The notes under the pieces were generated by a model. The model searched no databases, was not told the DNA's origin, and was given only the letters and a program-made list of their open reading frames with translations. From contig WBZZ01007027.1 in NCBI GenBank assembly GCA_019918135.1, positions 82,501 through 110,000 of the forward strand: 27,500 bases of DNA. Direction: 5' to 3'. Below, in pieces: positions 9,122 through 19,019 of the stretch (position 1 is the first letter of the stretch; each line of letters begins with the position of its first letter). Both the position numbers and the translations under genes were made by a program. The stretch is from Paulinella micropora. Lineage: Eukaryota; Cercozoa; Imbricatea; Euglyphida; Paulinellidae.

Positions 9122-10358
9122 ATGTCTCACCAAAGAAATTTGATAGCACAAAACCCTGACGGAGATTTTATAAATGTCAAGGTCGGCTACGATGGCAATG
9201 TTGAAACCAATAGTATGAAAACAGCTTTTGGCGAAGCATTGGTAGGTCAATTAACACCAGTTGTTCAGGAGATTTTTCCATACACTATCAATACACGGAT
9301 ATGGACATTAACTCAAACTAGTGCGACAGTTTCATTTAATGCGAATATGGCTGAATTGAAAACACAAGCAAACAATACTGCCGATGCCATTTTGTTAAGT
9401 AAAAAAATAATTAAATACAGAACGGGTATGGGAGTTTTAGCCCGCTTCACTGCTTTATGGACTACTGATGAAACGAAAGACTACTATTCATTTATAGGGT
9501 TAGGAGATAGCGGATTGAATGATGGTTTCTATTTCTACAAAGACAAAAATACTGGTATGAATATTGTTCATTGTAAAGGAGGAGTTGGCACTAGTACCGC
9601 ACAAGCAATCTGGGATGACCCTTGTAATGGAACCAAAGATATGCCTCTCACTGATTGGACCAAAGGTAATGTATTCCAGATTAAATTTCAATATTTGGGT
9701 TTTGGTGCTATAAGGTTCTACATTGAAAATCCTGCGACTGGAGAATTCCAGCTAGTCCATATGATTAAATATGCGAATGCTAATACAGGTGTTAGCTTGC
9801 GAAATACATCGCTTCCATTTGTCGCACGAATATTTAACAATGGTATTGGAACTGGGGTTCAATCCTTAAAGACTGCGAGTGTTAGTATGTTTATTGAAGG
9901 GACCAACAATATAAACACGAGTATAACGAACGAAGTTGAAGGAACCAAGGCGGCGACTGCCACAGAAGGTCCTGTATTCAGTATTAGGAATAAAGGATTG
10001 TTTGATAGTAGCATAACAAACTATTCAACTGTGTATCCTACATTGATAAGCATCACGAACGAGGACAGCAAAACAATTATCGCAAAACTAGTATTAAATG
10101 GATCATTAACAGGAGCGGGTTTTGCTGGTGTAGATACCAAATATTCTATTGTAGATACAGACCCGAAAGCAACCGCCATCGCTGGGGGCACTACCCTTCT
10201 AAAGCTTTATATTACGAGCGGGTCAAGTCAGATACTCAACCTTAGAAATTACGATATATCTGTCGCCGAGTGATATTCTAACATTTACACAAAAAACACT
10301 TTCTGGAACTGGCGGCGGAAATGTTAATGTTATTGTGAATTTTATTGAAGATCAGTGA
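9122..10358 (+). CDS. Large structural-type protein, one frameshift near the 3' end
   Basis: It starts at ATG 9122 right after hairpin H3. The N-terminus (NPDGDFINVKVGYDGNVET) and the segment KIIKYRTGMGVLARFTALW...SFIGLGDSGLNDGFYF resemble structural proteins of algal viruses and PLVs that carry a lectin-like beta-sandwich; this is from memory of the pattern, not a search. The first frame ends at 10273 (ISVAE), but the neighbouring frame continues DILTFTQKTLSGTGGGNVNV to TGA at 10356-10358, so one base is probably missing near 10272. Full length is about 411 aa. It is beta-rich with no membrane span. Shared hairpin control with the penton and ATPase genes suggests late expression and a virion role, perhaps surface binding. 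Confidence 0.65.
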
Positions 10359-10385
10359 AGCAAAAAAAAAAAAAATACAAAGACT

Positions 10386-10413
10386 TTACAAATACTTTTT
10401 CAATTCTTCCTTA
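10386..10413 (-). pseudogene. Detached 3' end of the DUF3820-type gene
   Basis: On the minus strand this stretch holds the last seven codons and the TAA stop (10386-10388) that matched the gene at 18712-18957 before transposon insertion. The frame joins exactly through the CTTA target duplication. It shows that the viral gene was intact across the site and that the element is an insertion, not a gene-block boundary. Confidence 0.75.
10410..10413 (+). other. Target-site duplication CTTA (left)
   Basis: CTTA abuts the left repeat and is repeated at 18708-18711. Removing one copy with the element restores a continuous minus-strand frame. Confidence 0.75.
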
Positions 10414-10954
10414 AACAAACATTACGACGAAACCTAATATACGGATTTCACGAAATTTTTCCTGATGATTTTCAGAATATCTGAAATACTTGCAGAAATG
10501 ATTCCAAAAGCTATATTATTTATTTATTATGAGCAGGGATGAAAAAACAACGCTTGGACATACTCTAACACACTCATTTCAAGTTCACCGGCAGCGAAAT
10601 ATATGCTACTAGGAGTGTGAAGTATTTTCATTAAACTTACTGATTTTGCAAGCGGTCACTTTCTATTAATACTACATGGTTTTTATGATTTTATGTGTTC
10701 TAATGATTAAAATTAATTAATTCAACAATTTAGAAAAGATTTGAAGTGAACATATTTAAATTTGAATTCAAAAATTCAAATTTTGTATGTATTTACAGTG
10801 TTTTCACCACTTAAATTTTCTAAAGTCAGAAAAATGTGATCAAGACATCCCCTGGCAGGGTTTTTGAGCGGGATCTTTGATTTAGATGATAATTCAACTG
10901 AACATAATGTTATTTCCGACCGGCGCAATCGAAAACATATTCAGAACTTGACTT
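10414..10954 (+). repeat. Left terminal inverted repeat, 541 bp
   Basis: It matches the reverse complement of 18167-18707 nearly base for base; the differences I see are C at 10636 and C at 10751, plus the fading inner end. It contains an AT palindrome, AAATTTGAATT/AATTCAAATTT, at 10758-10783, a possible transposase-binding site. The next 316 bp (10955-11270) are AT-rich subterminal DNA with no recognisable gene. Confidence 0.92.
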
Positions 10955-11270
10955 CAAAACTTAATTTTTTATGGAAATATCTTTCATTTCACCTAAGTCA
11001 TGAAGCTAACAGAAAATGTTGGAAAACCATCATTAATCACAGATTTTGCAGTGATTAGTTAGTATTAATCACAGAATTTATATTATTAATGTTTTCATAA
11101 AAATAGATTAAATGAGCTTAAGGAAAAAAATACTTTAATATTTTTCCTGACTCGTTACACTTCACTCACCCGGAAACGTTGAGAGTTCATCAGCCAATTC
11201 AGATTTTATGTAGAAAAAACTTGCAGACAAGCTCACACAAGTATCTGCACTAAATAAAAGCAAAAAAAAA

Positions 11271-14200
11271 CTAGTTTGACTGCTCTTCGTCGCTCCAGTT
11301 TGACTCAGCTGACTCTGAGTCTTTTGCAAGTCCACCAGGCAGCCGCACGTTTACCGCGGCTTCAGACTCAGTGTCTGACTGAGCGTAATGCTGCTGCAAG
11401 GCAACCCGCGCTTGGCTTTTTGAGCGTCGCGACAGCAAGATCTGTTCATTCTGATCAAGCTTAGACTCTTCTTGCTGTTCGTCAAACATTTCATCCACTT
11501 CTTCAACCATCCGTCGAAATTGTCGTCTCGGCCGCGGTTGAATTCGAACTCGTTGTCGCTTGCGAGGAGGCGCAACAAGGGGCTGATCAGAATCGCTGGA
11601 TTCGTCTGGCAGAGCTGGCGCAGCTAGGCTCTCACTTGCGCGAACACGGCCACCACGACCGCCACGACCACCACGGGCACGGCCACCACGACCGCCACGG
11701 GCACGGCCACCTTGAGGTGGATTGGGAACAGCAGCTCCGCCAGCAGGTAGGTTGCAGGAACACGCGCCAAAGTGAGCGCACACAGCGTTTACCAAAGCCT
11801 GCTTGTTGCCTTGAGCACCCTGTCCGTGTAGACGCAGCCACGCCTTCAACGCAGGCACTGTACACTTCTTGGTCAGTTGCGCAGCGTCGCAAGGCAATGC
11901 CTCAGCCACACTCTCGTGAAGCGGCCTCTGCGGTGCAGGGTTTTTAAAGTCCTGCGCTCGACGCTCCTGGTCGTTAAGCCTGCGTGCCCCATACCAGCGT
12001 GGATGTCTGGGCATGTGGCGGTCATTGGTGAAAAAACAAGTTGGGAAGGACTTGCGCTCGTCTTCCGACAGGCAGATCGTATCATCCACAGCTTTCTGTC
12101 TATCCTCAGGCAGCGCCCACGGGTTGTCAGGTATGTCGTCGAGCACGCGCACATGCGCCTTCCACTCCACGCCTTTCTTGTCCACGCACTTGAAATGCCC
12201 AGGCCTGCCAGGCAGGCCGCCTTCAGCAATGCAGGTTGTCCAAGATTGCGTTGATGGACTCACTCTCTTCGGTGGAACAAAACCTGGAGGCCAATAATGT
12301 AGTATCCCTTTTGATCTGCTCAGTTGCCCAATCCACTAACGGCAGCTTCTCGGGCTTCAGTGCCTCTGCAGTCGTCAACAAAGGAAATAGTCAAAAGGGT
12401 AACTAAATTCAAATTTTTACCAGGGGCACCGACGTAAGGTAGCAAAGGACGACCATCCGGGTCATCTTCTTCTCCATGCCACTTCTGCTGGCTGTCGCCC
12501 CAAGTCTTGACACGCACCGCCGGAAGGAGGAAGGTAGTCGGCTCGGGGACGGAATATTGCCACGCTAAGGGCTGCGAGGCCATCCACAAATTCCAATTGG
12601 GGTTTATGGACGGAGTAAAGTAGCTCTTCCAATCATAACTCGAGGCAAGGAGCAGGATTACGTACTTCTCTTTGCACCTGTGAAACCCGCGGAGAAGATT
12701 GAATAGACCCTGCGCCAGCGAGGTGACGTACAGTGTGGTCTTCCAGCCGCAGTAGCGCAAGGTAAAAAACTCCTGGCCTTGCTTGTTATGCGTATGGGAG
12801 CGGACCATTCGGTGCGTTTCGATCTGGACTTTCCACCCCATAGCGACCAAGTGCGAAAAAAAAGCGAGTGCCGTAGCGGTGGTGTTCTCCGACCCACCGT
12901 CCCAGTCGATATACAATGTTCCCGCCGGCTTAGTGTCTGGGTGGAAGAGCTCCCAACGCAAAAGATGGTACAACCACGTGAAGTTCTCATTGCCGCCTTT
13001 GTCAACATTCGGCAAACGAACCAAGACAAACTTTTTGTCGTGACTGAAGCTTGTCGCCCCACCGGCATGCAAATGTACCACCTTCTTCCTTTGGAAGGCT
13101 TGGTTTGCTGCACACACAAAAAAAACACAAACCACTATGAGATTTGCGTACAAAGACAAGTACCCCTAGCACAATTGGGGATGTTGAAAGGTTTGGTCAT
13201 ATCTATCGTCCACGCTGTACACCTAGCTTTTGTCACAGCTGCGTCATGAGCACGCTGCAAGGATTCCTCTCTGCACTTGCGATGTACCTTGTGGTGTTGG
13301 TGGTTATCCAGCCGCCAGAGCTTCGCCGCAGCGTCTGTCTGGAAGCCATCTTCATGCCTCCTCGCCAGGTCCCCGCAAATCTCGCACTTGGAAAAGTCTC
13401 CTTTGCGGATCGGCTTCACAAACTTGAAGTTCTCGCGCCACACCTTGCGTATGGTCTGGTCGCCGGGGGGGTTATCACTCTTGCAGCGCTGCCCAACCAG
13501 AAGGGTGTTGCACGCCCAGGCCCAATTCATGCTCACGTACTTCTGCACTTCCGGAAAGTTCTCCACGTCTTGGAGGTGCCACAGTCCGTCTGCTATGGTC
13601 TCGCACTCCTCCACAACTTACGCATCAACAATGTCGACACCAAGTCCGACACGTCGGACTGCGGTGTGTACGCCCGCTCGTAATACTTCGCGGAGTGACG
13701 CAAAAGCTTCTTGGCTTTGCCAAGAGTGACAGCGCCGACGCCGTAAATACGTTGCCACATGACCCGGCACACGGGCGTACCACGATGCCTGCAGCAAGGG
13801 ACAATGCATTACAATAAGTCCACAGGGGTGGGAAAAAACAGGGAGAACTGTGTTACCTGTACTGAAGATCCGCATTGCTTAAGGTCATGGCCTGAAGCTG
13901 TCCACATACCCAGGCGGTCAAATCCCTGAAAGACTGCGAACAAGAATCGGCCCGCCCTAGAATAGCGGGCCAGGGACTGACCCACAGGTGGCACTTATAC
14001 TTGGAACAGCAAGGTACGCCTATTTCGTGCGTCAGGTCGGCGATGACATTCCAAGCCATTTCTTCAATGCTGTCGGTCTGACTGTAGGGCTGGGCACGGC
14101 CTTTCTCTTGACGTGCTTGTAGGCCCTGTCAGTCTTACGTGTCGAACCAACGGGGTGGCCTCCATGCCAAGGCACAGATACAGCGGCTCCGGTGAGGTTC

Positions 14201-14484
14201 GGAAGTCAGCATTATTAGCTTCCTGCCCAGCCGTAACAGCCCTGCCCCAATCCGTTGCCTGAAAACAAGAAGAATGTCCTCCCGAAGTTGGTCCCTCAGT
14301 CACTGACACCCATTCTGACCCATACATGGAGTCGAAGCCGCCTCCCACCCCGTCTGTCCCATACATGTCGGCAAACGGAGTGGGCGTGACAGTATCAGAC
14401 ATGCCGCCTGTCTGAACTGAGGTCGTAGAGAAATACTGAGGAGTAACGCCGTACATCTCCTCGAAAGCGGAGGCAAATGGAACT
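11271..14484 (-). CDS. Transposase candidate: DUF7869-like core, SAP domain, RGG box (multi-exon)
   Basis: Six minus-strand exons join in phase at GT-AG introns: 14484-14310, 14258-13857, 13788-13164, 13107-12421, 12365-12264 and 12220-11271; introns are 43-68 bp. Order of features: MYG repeats near the start; VCRVMWQRIYG; a Cys pair CEICGDL; TIDMTKPF; LYIDWDGGSENTT; HRMVRSHTHNKQGQEFF, the pattern of DUF7869 proteins (usually D..N..EN and GHTH..DQ.F), which are thought to be RNase-H-like nucleases in protist transposons; then a SAP DNA-binding motif (TVPALKAWLR..GNKQALV), an Arg-Gly-rich stretch and an acidic tail ending EEQSN. One-base frame changes near 14115 and 13620 need correction for full length (about 980 aa). 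Exons before 14484 are unresolved; a GA-rich tract would lie in the first intron. Catalysis is inferred. Confidence 0.65.
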
Positions 14485-14509
14485 CTAAGTTGTATGCCAA
14501 TAATTTTTT

Positions 14510-14745
14510 TAAAAAAAGAAAGAAATAAGAAAGAAATAAGAGAGAAATAAGAGAGAAATAAGAAAGAAATAAGAAAGAAATAAGAAAGAAATAAGAAAGA
14601 AATAAGAAAGAAATAAGTAAGAAATAAGAAAGAAATAAGAGAGAAGAGGAAGAGAGAGAGAGAGAGAGAGAGAGAAAGAAAGTAGAGAAAGAGAGCAAGA
14701 GAACGGGGGGGGGGGGTTGTAGGTATGAGAGAGAAAGAAAAAGAG

Positions 14746-14796
<51 letters not shown>

Positions 14797-15026
14797 AAGA
14801 AAGAGAAGAGAAAGAGAGAGGGAGAGAGAGAGAAAGAAAGAAAGAGAAGAGAAAGAGAGAGCAAGAGAACGGGGGGGGGGGGGTTGTAGGTATGAGAGAG
14901 AGAGAAACAAAAAGAGAGAAAGAAAGAAAGAAAGAGAGAGAGGAAGAGAGAGAGACACACAGAGAGAGAAAGAAAAAAAGAGAAGAGAAAGAGAGAGCAA
15001 GAGAACGGAAGGGGGGGGGGGGGGTT
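14510..15026. repeat. GA-rich microsatellite with internal G-run modules
   Basis: Runs of GAAATAA, then GA and GAAA, are broken three times by GAGAACGG, a G-run and TTGTAGGTATGAGAGAG-type segments near 14700, 14865 and 15001, so a larger unit of about 150 bp was duplicated. Long frames here encode only Ser/Leu/Phe runs and are not genes. It lies between the two divergent transposon genes, probably in the first intron or promoter of the transposase gene. Confidence 0.85.
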
Positions 15027-15695
15027 TGGTATGAACCCGCTATTGTCACGTTGATCATGTCCACCTTGCTGGCTTTTGGAAGATTTACCGAACAAAGCAT
15101 CCGAGGAGGGGGCCGACCTAGGCCCTGTCGTTTCAGTTCACAATTTAAGTCACTATCTCAGGCAAGCAAGCACGCAACTCGTGGCAAAAAATGAACACCT
15201 TTACTCCATTCCTGTCCCGGAGATTGGTGTTGCATTAGCCCCCAAAAAACAGCCTAAACATATCAGCACAGTTGGCACAGTACTGCACTAGCATTGCACA
15301 AGCAAATGGAGTGCATTCGCAGTAAGGGACTCAGTACCAAAAACAACGCTAAGCAGTCCATAAAGGCAGGCTGCCTCAAAAATAAAAGGCATCACAACGA
15401 GTTTCAAGTAGCGGAAAAGTAAAAGCGTTTTATAAGACCTCTCAGTTGAACTGTGGTTTCAGATTTGAAAAACAGCGCTATCTTGCAGTGCTGGGCTTGG
15501 CAACTTAGGTGTCTCGGGGCGCCATTTTCGAAAAAAACCGAAGGCAATTTCGGCACTAGTGGGGATTTGCAAAGTTTAGGACAGGTTTTTGGGGCAGTTT
15601 TTGGGGAACTGAAAAGTTCCGGCTGGTGAGCGTTGGTCAATTCGAAAAAAGGGTTCTCGGCAAAAGGGTTGCTCAGAAAGGCGTTTGTTTTCAAC
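15027..15695. other. Divergent promoter region of the transposon, no gene seen
   Basis: These 669 bp separate the transposase side from the plus-strand gene. I see no convincing coding exon, tRNA or repeat. It should carry the 5' ends of both genes. Confidence 0.4.
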
Positions 15696-17967
15696 ATGGC
15701 AAGACCTCTCGTAGAGAGTGTTCAGACTATTCGAAGCGACTTCAATGGAGAAGGATATCTGACCATCAACGGTCTGCCTGATGTTGTCAGAGTGGCGGAT
15801 GTCGACTTGCCAGAAAAAGTTCGCAGCAAGTACTGGGATTGGCCTGTCAGTTGGAACGAACTTGCTCCCAACGTGATCTACTCGTACAACGCGACGACCA
15901 AGAGACGTTCTGTTGCTGGTCTCTGGGAGAATGCACCGGTGCCTGCGCAGGGAGGACGCCTTCAGCGTCGGAGGCCTGCACCTCCTGCCCCAGCCCCACC
16001 CCCATCCCCCCCTCCCCCCCCCCCCACCCCCAGCCCCACTCACCGGCTGTCCCTGATGGGAAAATGGCTGTGAAAGAAAGTGCACCCCCACCTGCCAAGA
16101 AAGCCAAAGTAGCCAAGCCCAAGAAGCCTGCCAAGAAAGCCAAAGCTCCGGATCCCAATAAGACCAAGCAACCGATTAAGCAACATGATAAAGCAAAAGC
16201 AAAAACACTCATTCAGGTAAACTGTCTTGTGTCTCTCATTTGTTTAATCGGTTGCCTCGTTGCAAGTATTGACAATACGTAGAAATGCTTTCCATGCAGG
16301 CACCCCCCAAGGCACCGCCACTGCCCAAGGCTGCCGACGCGGTCAAGAATCTCAATGGACTTCAGGTTTTCATCGGTACAAACTATGGGTCGATCTCTCA
16401 GTTCGTGAACTATGCAGAAAGATGTGGAAGTAACTGGTCAGGGCAAGCCACAGGTGGTACAGGACAACAAAGCCAAGGTCCCCCCGCAATCGACATCTTC
16501 GCCGGAAACCTCGAAGTCACCAGAGTCGTCAACAATTCCCTCGACCCCGAGTCCGGATCCGGAAGGCGAGATCAGCCCGGAGGAAACCCGCCGTCTTAAG
16601 CAGGCTGACGGTTGGTTCTTCGCAACCGACAATTATTTTTTGTTACCAAAGCAACCAGGGGGCAAGCCACCAGACTGCATCTTGGGCTCAGTGCTCGCGT
16701 ACTCCACTTCGACAGGCTTGCATCGAAGGCTGACTTCAGTTCCCAACATGGTGTCAAAACGAATGGGCAATTATCCGTGTGAGATCAAAGACAAACTGGT
16801 TATCGTGGGTAAAACTCCTGAAGTAGTGACTGTTCTTGGGTAAACACATTCTAATAATTCTTGACTTGTAGTTTGGGTGAAAAGCATGCCTTGACTCGCG
16901 GCAAAAGGGAAGCACATCCCTACTGCATTATTGTCGGTCGTATTGTTAAAAAGAAAGGTAAAGGTCAACTTCCATTCAAGCAAGTACTGCGAATGAGTTG
17001 GAAACTGGTTGACGTGGATCAGAATAGGTTGGCCGGGAAATGCCGTCCGGATGAATGGGCCGAATGGAGCAAGTTGATGCACGCTTACGATGCAAGGAAG
17101 ATAAGTCCCAAAGACACTCCACCGGAAATGTTGGAATTCGTTCCCTTGGATGAACAGTTGTTTGAAACTGAATCTGACGCTGAACCGGACGCCGATTTAA
17201 CTTTGCTTTCGCCTGACGAGGCCAACTTGAAGCCGGTGGAGAGTGACTCGGAATTTCCTGTCAAGGCTGTCAAGAGGTTGAAGTGCCCGGAATATTTCTT
17301 CAAGACGAAGGGGGAAAAACGCGAAAGCAAGAAGCCACAGAAGTTTGAATTCTCATCGCCGCCCGTGCTCAAGAAGCAAAAAACCCCAAAGGTATTTGTC
17401 TTACTTGCGATGAGTCACTTGTAAATGATGTATTGATAGCCTCCTAAGAGTAAGAGTCCTAAGACTTCTACCCCGCCGAAGGCTGAGGTGCTGAAGCCAA
17501 CAGTGCCTCCAGCTTCAAATGTTCAGGTTCAATCGTCTGATCCAACCGTTGTCCAATTGTTGCAAGAGTTGTTGAAAATGCAACAGCAAAACAAACCCAA
17601 CGCTGCAGCTGTGCCTCAGCCACTCGTTACGCCTACGCCTGAAACTCCAGCGCGGTCTGCAACTCCAGAGCAATATATTAATAACAGTGTAATTACACCT
17701 GAGCTGATTGTTCAAGCTGTTGTAAAAGCACAGCAACAACAATCCCAGTTTCCTCCAGCAGTTGACTTTGGCATCAACACAGGCGGCTACGCTGTAAGCG
17801 TGCCTCAAGCCAACGCTTCCCAACGAACGTATTATGCAAATCAACAGCAAGTTCCACAGCCCAACCTTTATCAATATCATTTGCTTGTTAACGAGCAGGA
17901 ACTAGCGCGACAACAACAAATTCAACGCAACAACTTCATGCGAATGGCTATGTGGACTGGTTATTAA
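15696..17967 (+). CDS. Second transposon gene, five exons, unknown function
   Basis: Exons 15696-16216, 16300-16365, 16418-16839, 16872-17391 and 17440-17967 join in phase at GT-AG introns of 83, 52, 32 and 48 bp. The start is ATG 15696 (MARPLVESVQTIRSD). A one-base shift in the poly-C tract near 16010-16030 must be bridged; it is a likely sequencing slip. The protein (about 685 aa) has a globular N-terminal segment with DWPVSWNELAPN, a Pro-rich tract, a histone-H1-like Lys/Ala/Pro stretch (PAKKAKVAKPKKPAKKAK), a Ser/Pro region, a second globular domain (DGWFFATDNYFLLPK...MVSKRMGNYPCEI), an acidic region and a Gln-rich C-terminus ending MWTGY. No family is recognised. Its basic tract suits a nuclear, DNA-bound partner of the transposase. 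Confidence 0.6.
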
Positions 17968-18166
17968 GTATGATCCTGATTTAAATTTTCTCTAAGTTAG
18001 TTCCAGTATTGACTCTAAAGTAAAACATCAAAAACACTATTAATATTGTTAATACTAACTACCCACAACTGAATTCGCCTGTAAACTTAGCTTTCTTATG
18101 TTTACCTAATAATGCAATTTTGACTTAGGAAAAAATTACAGTGATAGCATAAAGTATCAATATTTA

Positions 18167-18707
18167 AGTCAAGTTCTGAATATGTTTTCGATTGCGCCGG
18201 TCGGAAATAACATTATGTTCAGTTGAATTATCATCTAAATCAAAGATCCCGCTCAAAAACCCTGCCAGGGGATGTCTTGATCACATTTTTCTGACTTTAG
18301 AAAATTTAAGTGGTGAAAACACTGTAAATACATACAAAATTTGAATTTTTGAATTCAAATTTAAATATTTTCACTTCAAATCTTTTCTAAATTGTTGAAT
18401 TAATTAATTTTAATGATTAGAACACATAAAATCATAAAAACCATGTAGTATTAATAGAAAGTGACCGCTTGCAAAATCAGTAAATTTAATGAAAATACTT
18501 CACACTCCTAGTAGCATATATTTCGCTGCCGGTGAACTTGAAATGAGTGTGTTAGAGTATGTCCAAGCGTTGTTTTTTCATCCCTGCTCATAATAAATAA
18601 ATAATATAGCTTTTGGAATCATTTCTGCAAGTATTTCAGATATTCTGAAAATCATCAGGAAAAATTTCGTGAAATCCGTATATTAGGTTTCGTCGTAATG
18701 TTTGTTC
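18167..18707 (-). repeat. Right terminal inverted repeat, 541 bp
   Basis: It is the inverted copy of 10414-10954 and ends GTTTGTT at 18707. The stretch 17968-18166 between the second gene and this repeat is AT-rich with no gene. A minus-strand stop at 18684-18686 inside it now ends the interrupted viral frame. Confidence 0.92.
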
Positions 18708-18957
18708 TTATTTCGACACCACGGCTGACGAACTAACCATTCTATGTATGGCTTGTCAATCTTTGCGATGTCTTCTATTTTTTGCCCTTGTATTTCCCGA
18801 AATGAAATGTGTCTTTCGGTTGTGAATTTCTATTCTCTTCAATCGCTTTTATTTCGTCGTGGATTACCTTTTGAACATCTTCCAACGAGAAGGATTTTTT
18901 TTCTCCTTCAATGGAAAGTTTTTGGAATTTCTCGCACAGTCTTGTGAGGGTTGACAT
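18684..18957 (-). pseudogene. DUF3820-type protein, frameshifted and interrupted by the transposon
   Basis: The gene reads leftward from ATG at 18957. The N-terminal half is helical and charged (TRLCEKFQKLSIEGEKK). It leads into FHFGKYKGKK and, one frame over, EDIAKIDKPYIEWLVRQPW, the DUF3820 signature (FGKYKGK...YLEWL) common in giant viruses, phages and PLVs; some members are linked to exonuclease-like proteins but the role is not known. A one-base loss in the A-run at 18775-18781 causes a stop at 18775. The transposon follows the Asn-Lys codons; the current frame would gain seven residues from the inverted repeat before TAA, replacing seven lost ones whose codons lie at 10389-10409. Confidence 0.72.
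18708..18711 (+). other. Target-site duplication CTTA (right)
   Basis: It matches 10410-10413 and lies directly after the right repeat; on the minus strand it is the TAAG of an Asn-Lys codon pair. Confidence 0.75.
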
Positions 18958-19019
18958 AGTAGGGTGTGTATAGTAGGCAGTATAAAAAATAAAAAATTAA
19001 ATAATTAATAATACACGAA
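18958..19019. promoter_or_regulatory. Divergent promoter between DUF3820-type and lipase genes
   Basis: The 62-bp AT-rich gap between two divergent starts holds TATAAAAAATAAAAAATT-type sequence that could serve both. No start-codon hairpin is present. Confidence 0.35.

Larger units (their letters stand above)
10414..18707. mobile_element. 8.3-kb DNA transposon with long terminal inverted repeats
   Basis: The element is bounded by 541-bp inverted repeats beginning AACAAACATTACGACG, flanked by direct CTTA copies (10410-10413 and 18708-18711). It carries a minus-strand multi-exon transposase candidate (11271-14484) and a divergent plus-strand five-exon gene (15696-17967). It interrupts the DUF3820-type viral gene. 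It is more GC-rich in coding parts than the virus. The near-identity of the repeats implies a recent insertion. The 4-bp target duplication and DUF7869-like enzyme do not match a transposon superfamily I can name with confidence. Confidence 0.88.

Noticed and set aside
1..10358. Viral DNA polymerase, helicase or integrase
   Set aside because: No frame in the viral part carries their motifs; the replication genes are presumably left of the window.
10864..11058. Short plus-strand frame in the left inverted repeat
   Set aside because: It runs from repeat to subterminal DNA, has a non-ATG start and no recognisable content.
14064..15095. Long minus-strand frame rich in Ser/Leu/Phe
   Set aside because: It is the translation of a GA-rich microsatellite; all three frames are open there. 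Only the part below 14484 is kept, as transposase exons.
15404..16212. Minus-strand frames opposite the second transposon gene
   Set aside because: They are shadows of the plus-strand exons; the GC-rich poly-Gly stretch is the complement of the Pro tract.
18744..18947. Plus-strand frame opposite the DUF3820-type gene
   Set aside because: It is the antisense of a gene with a clear family signature.
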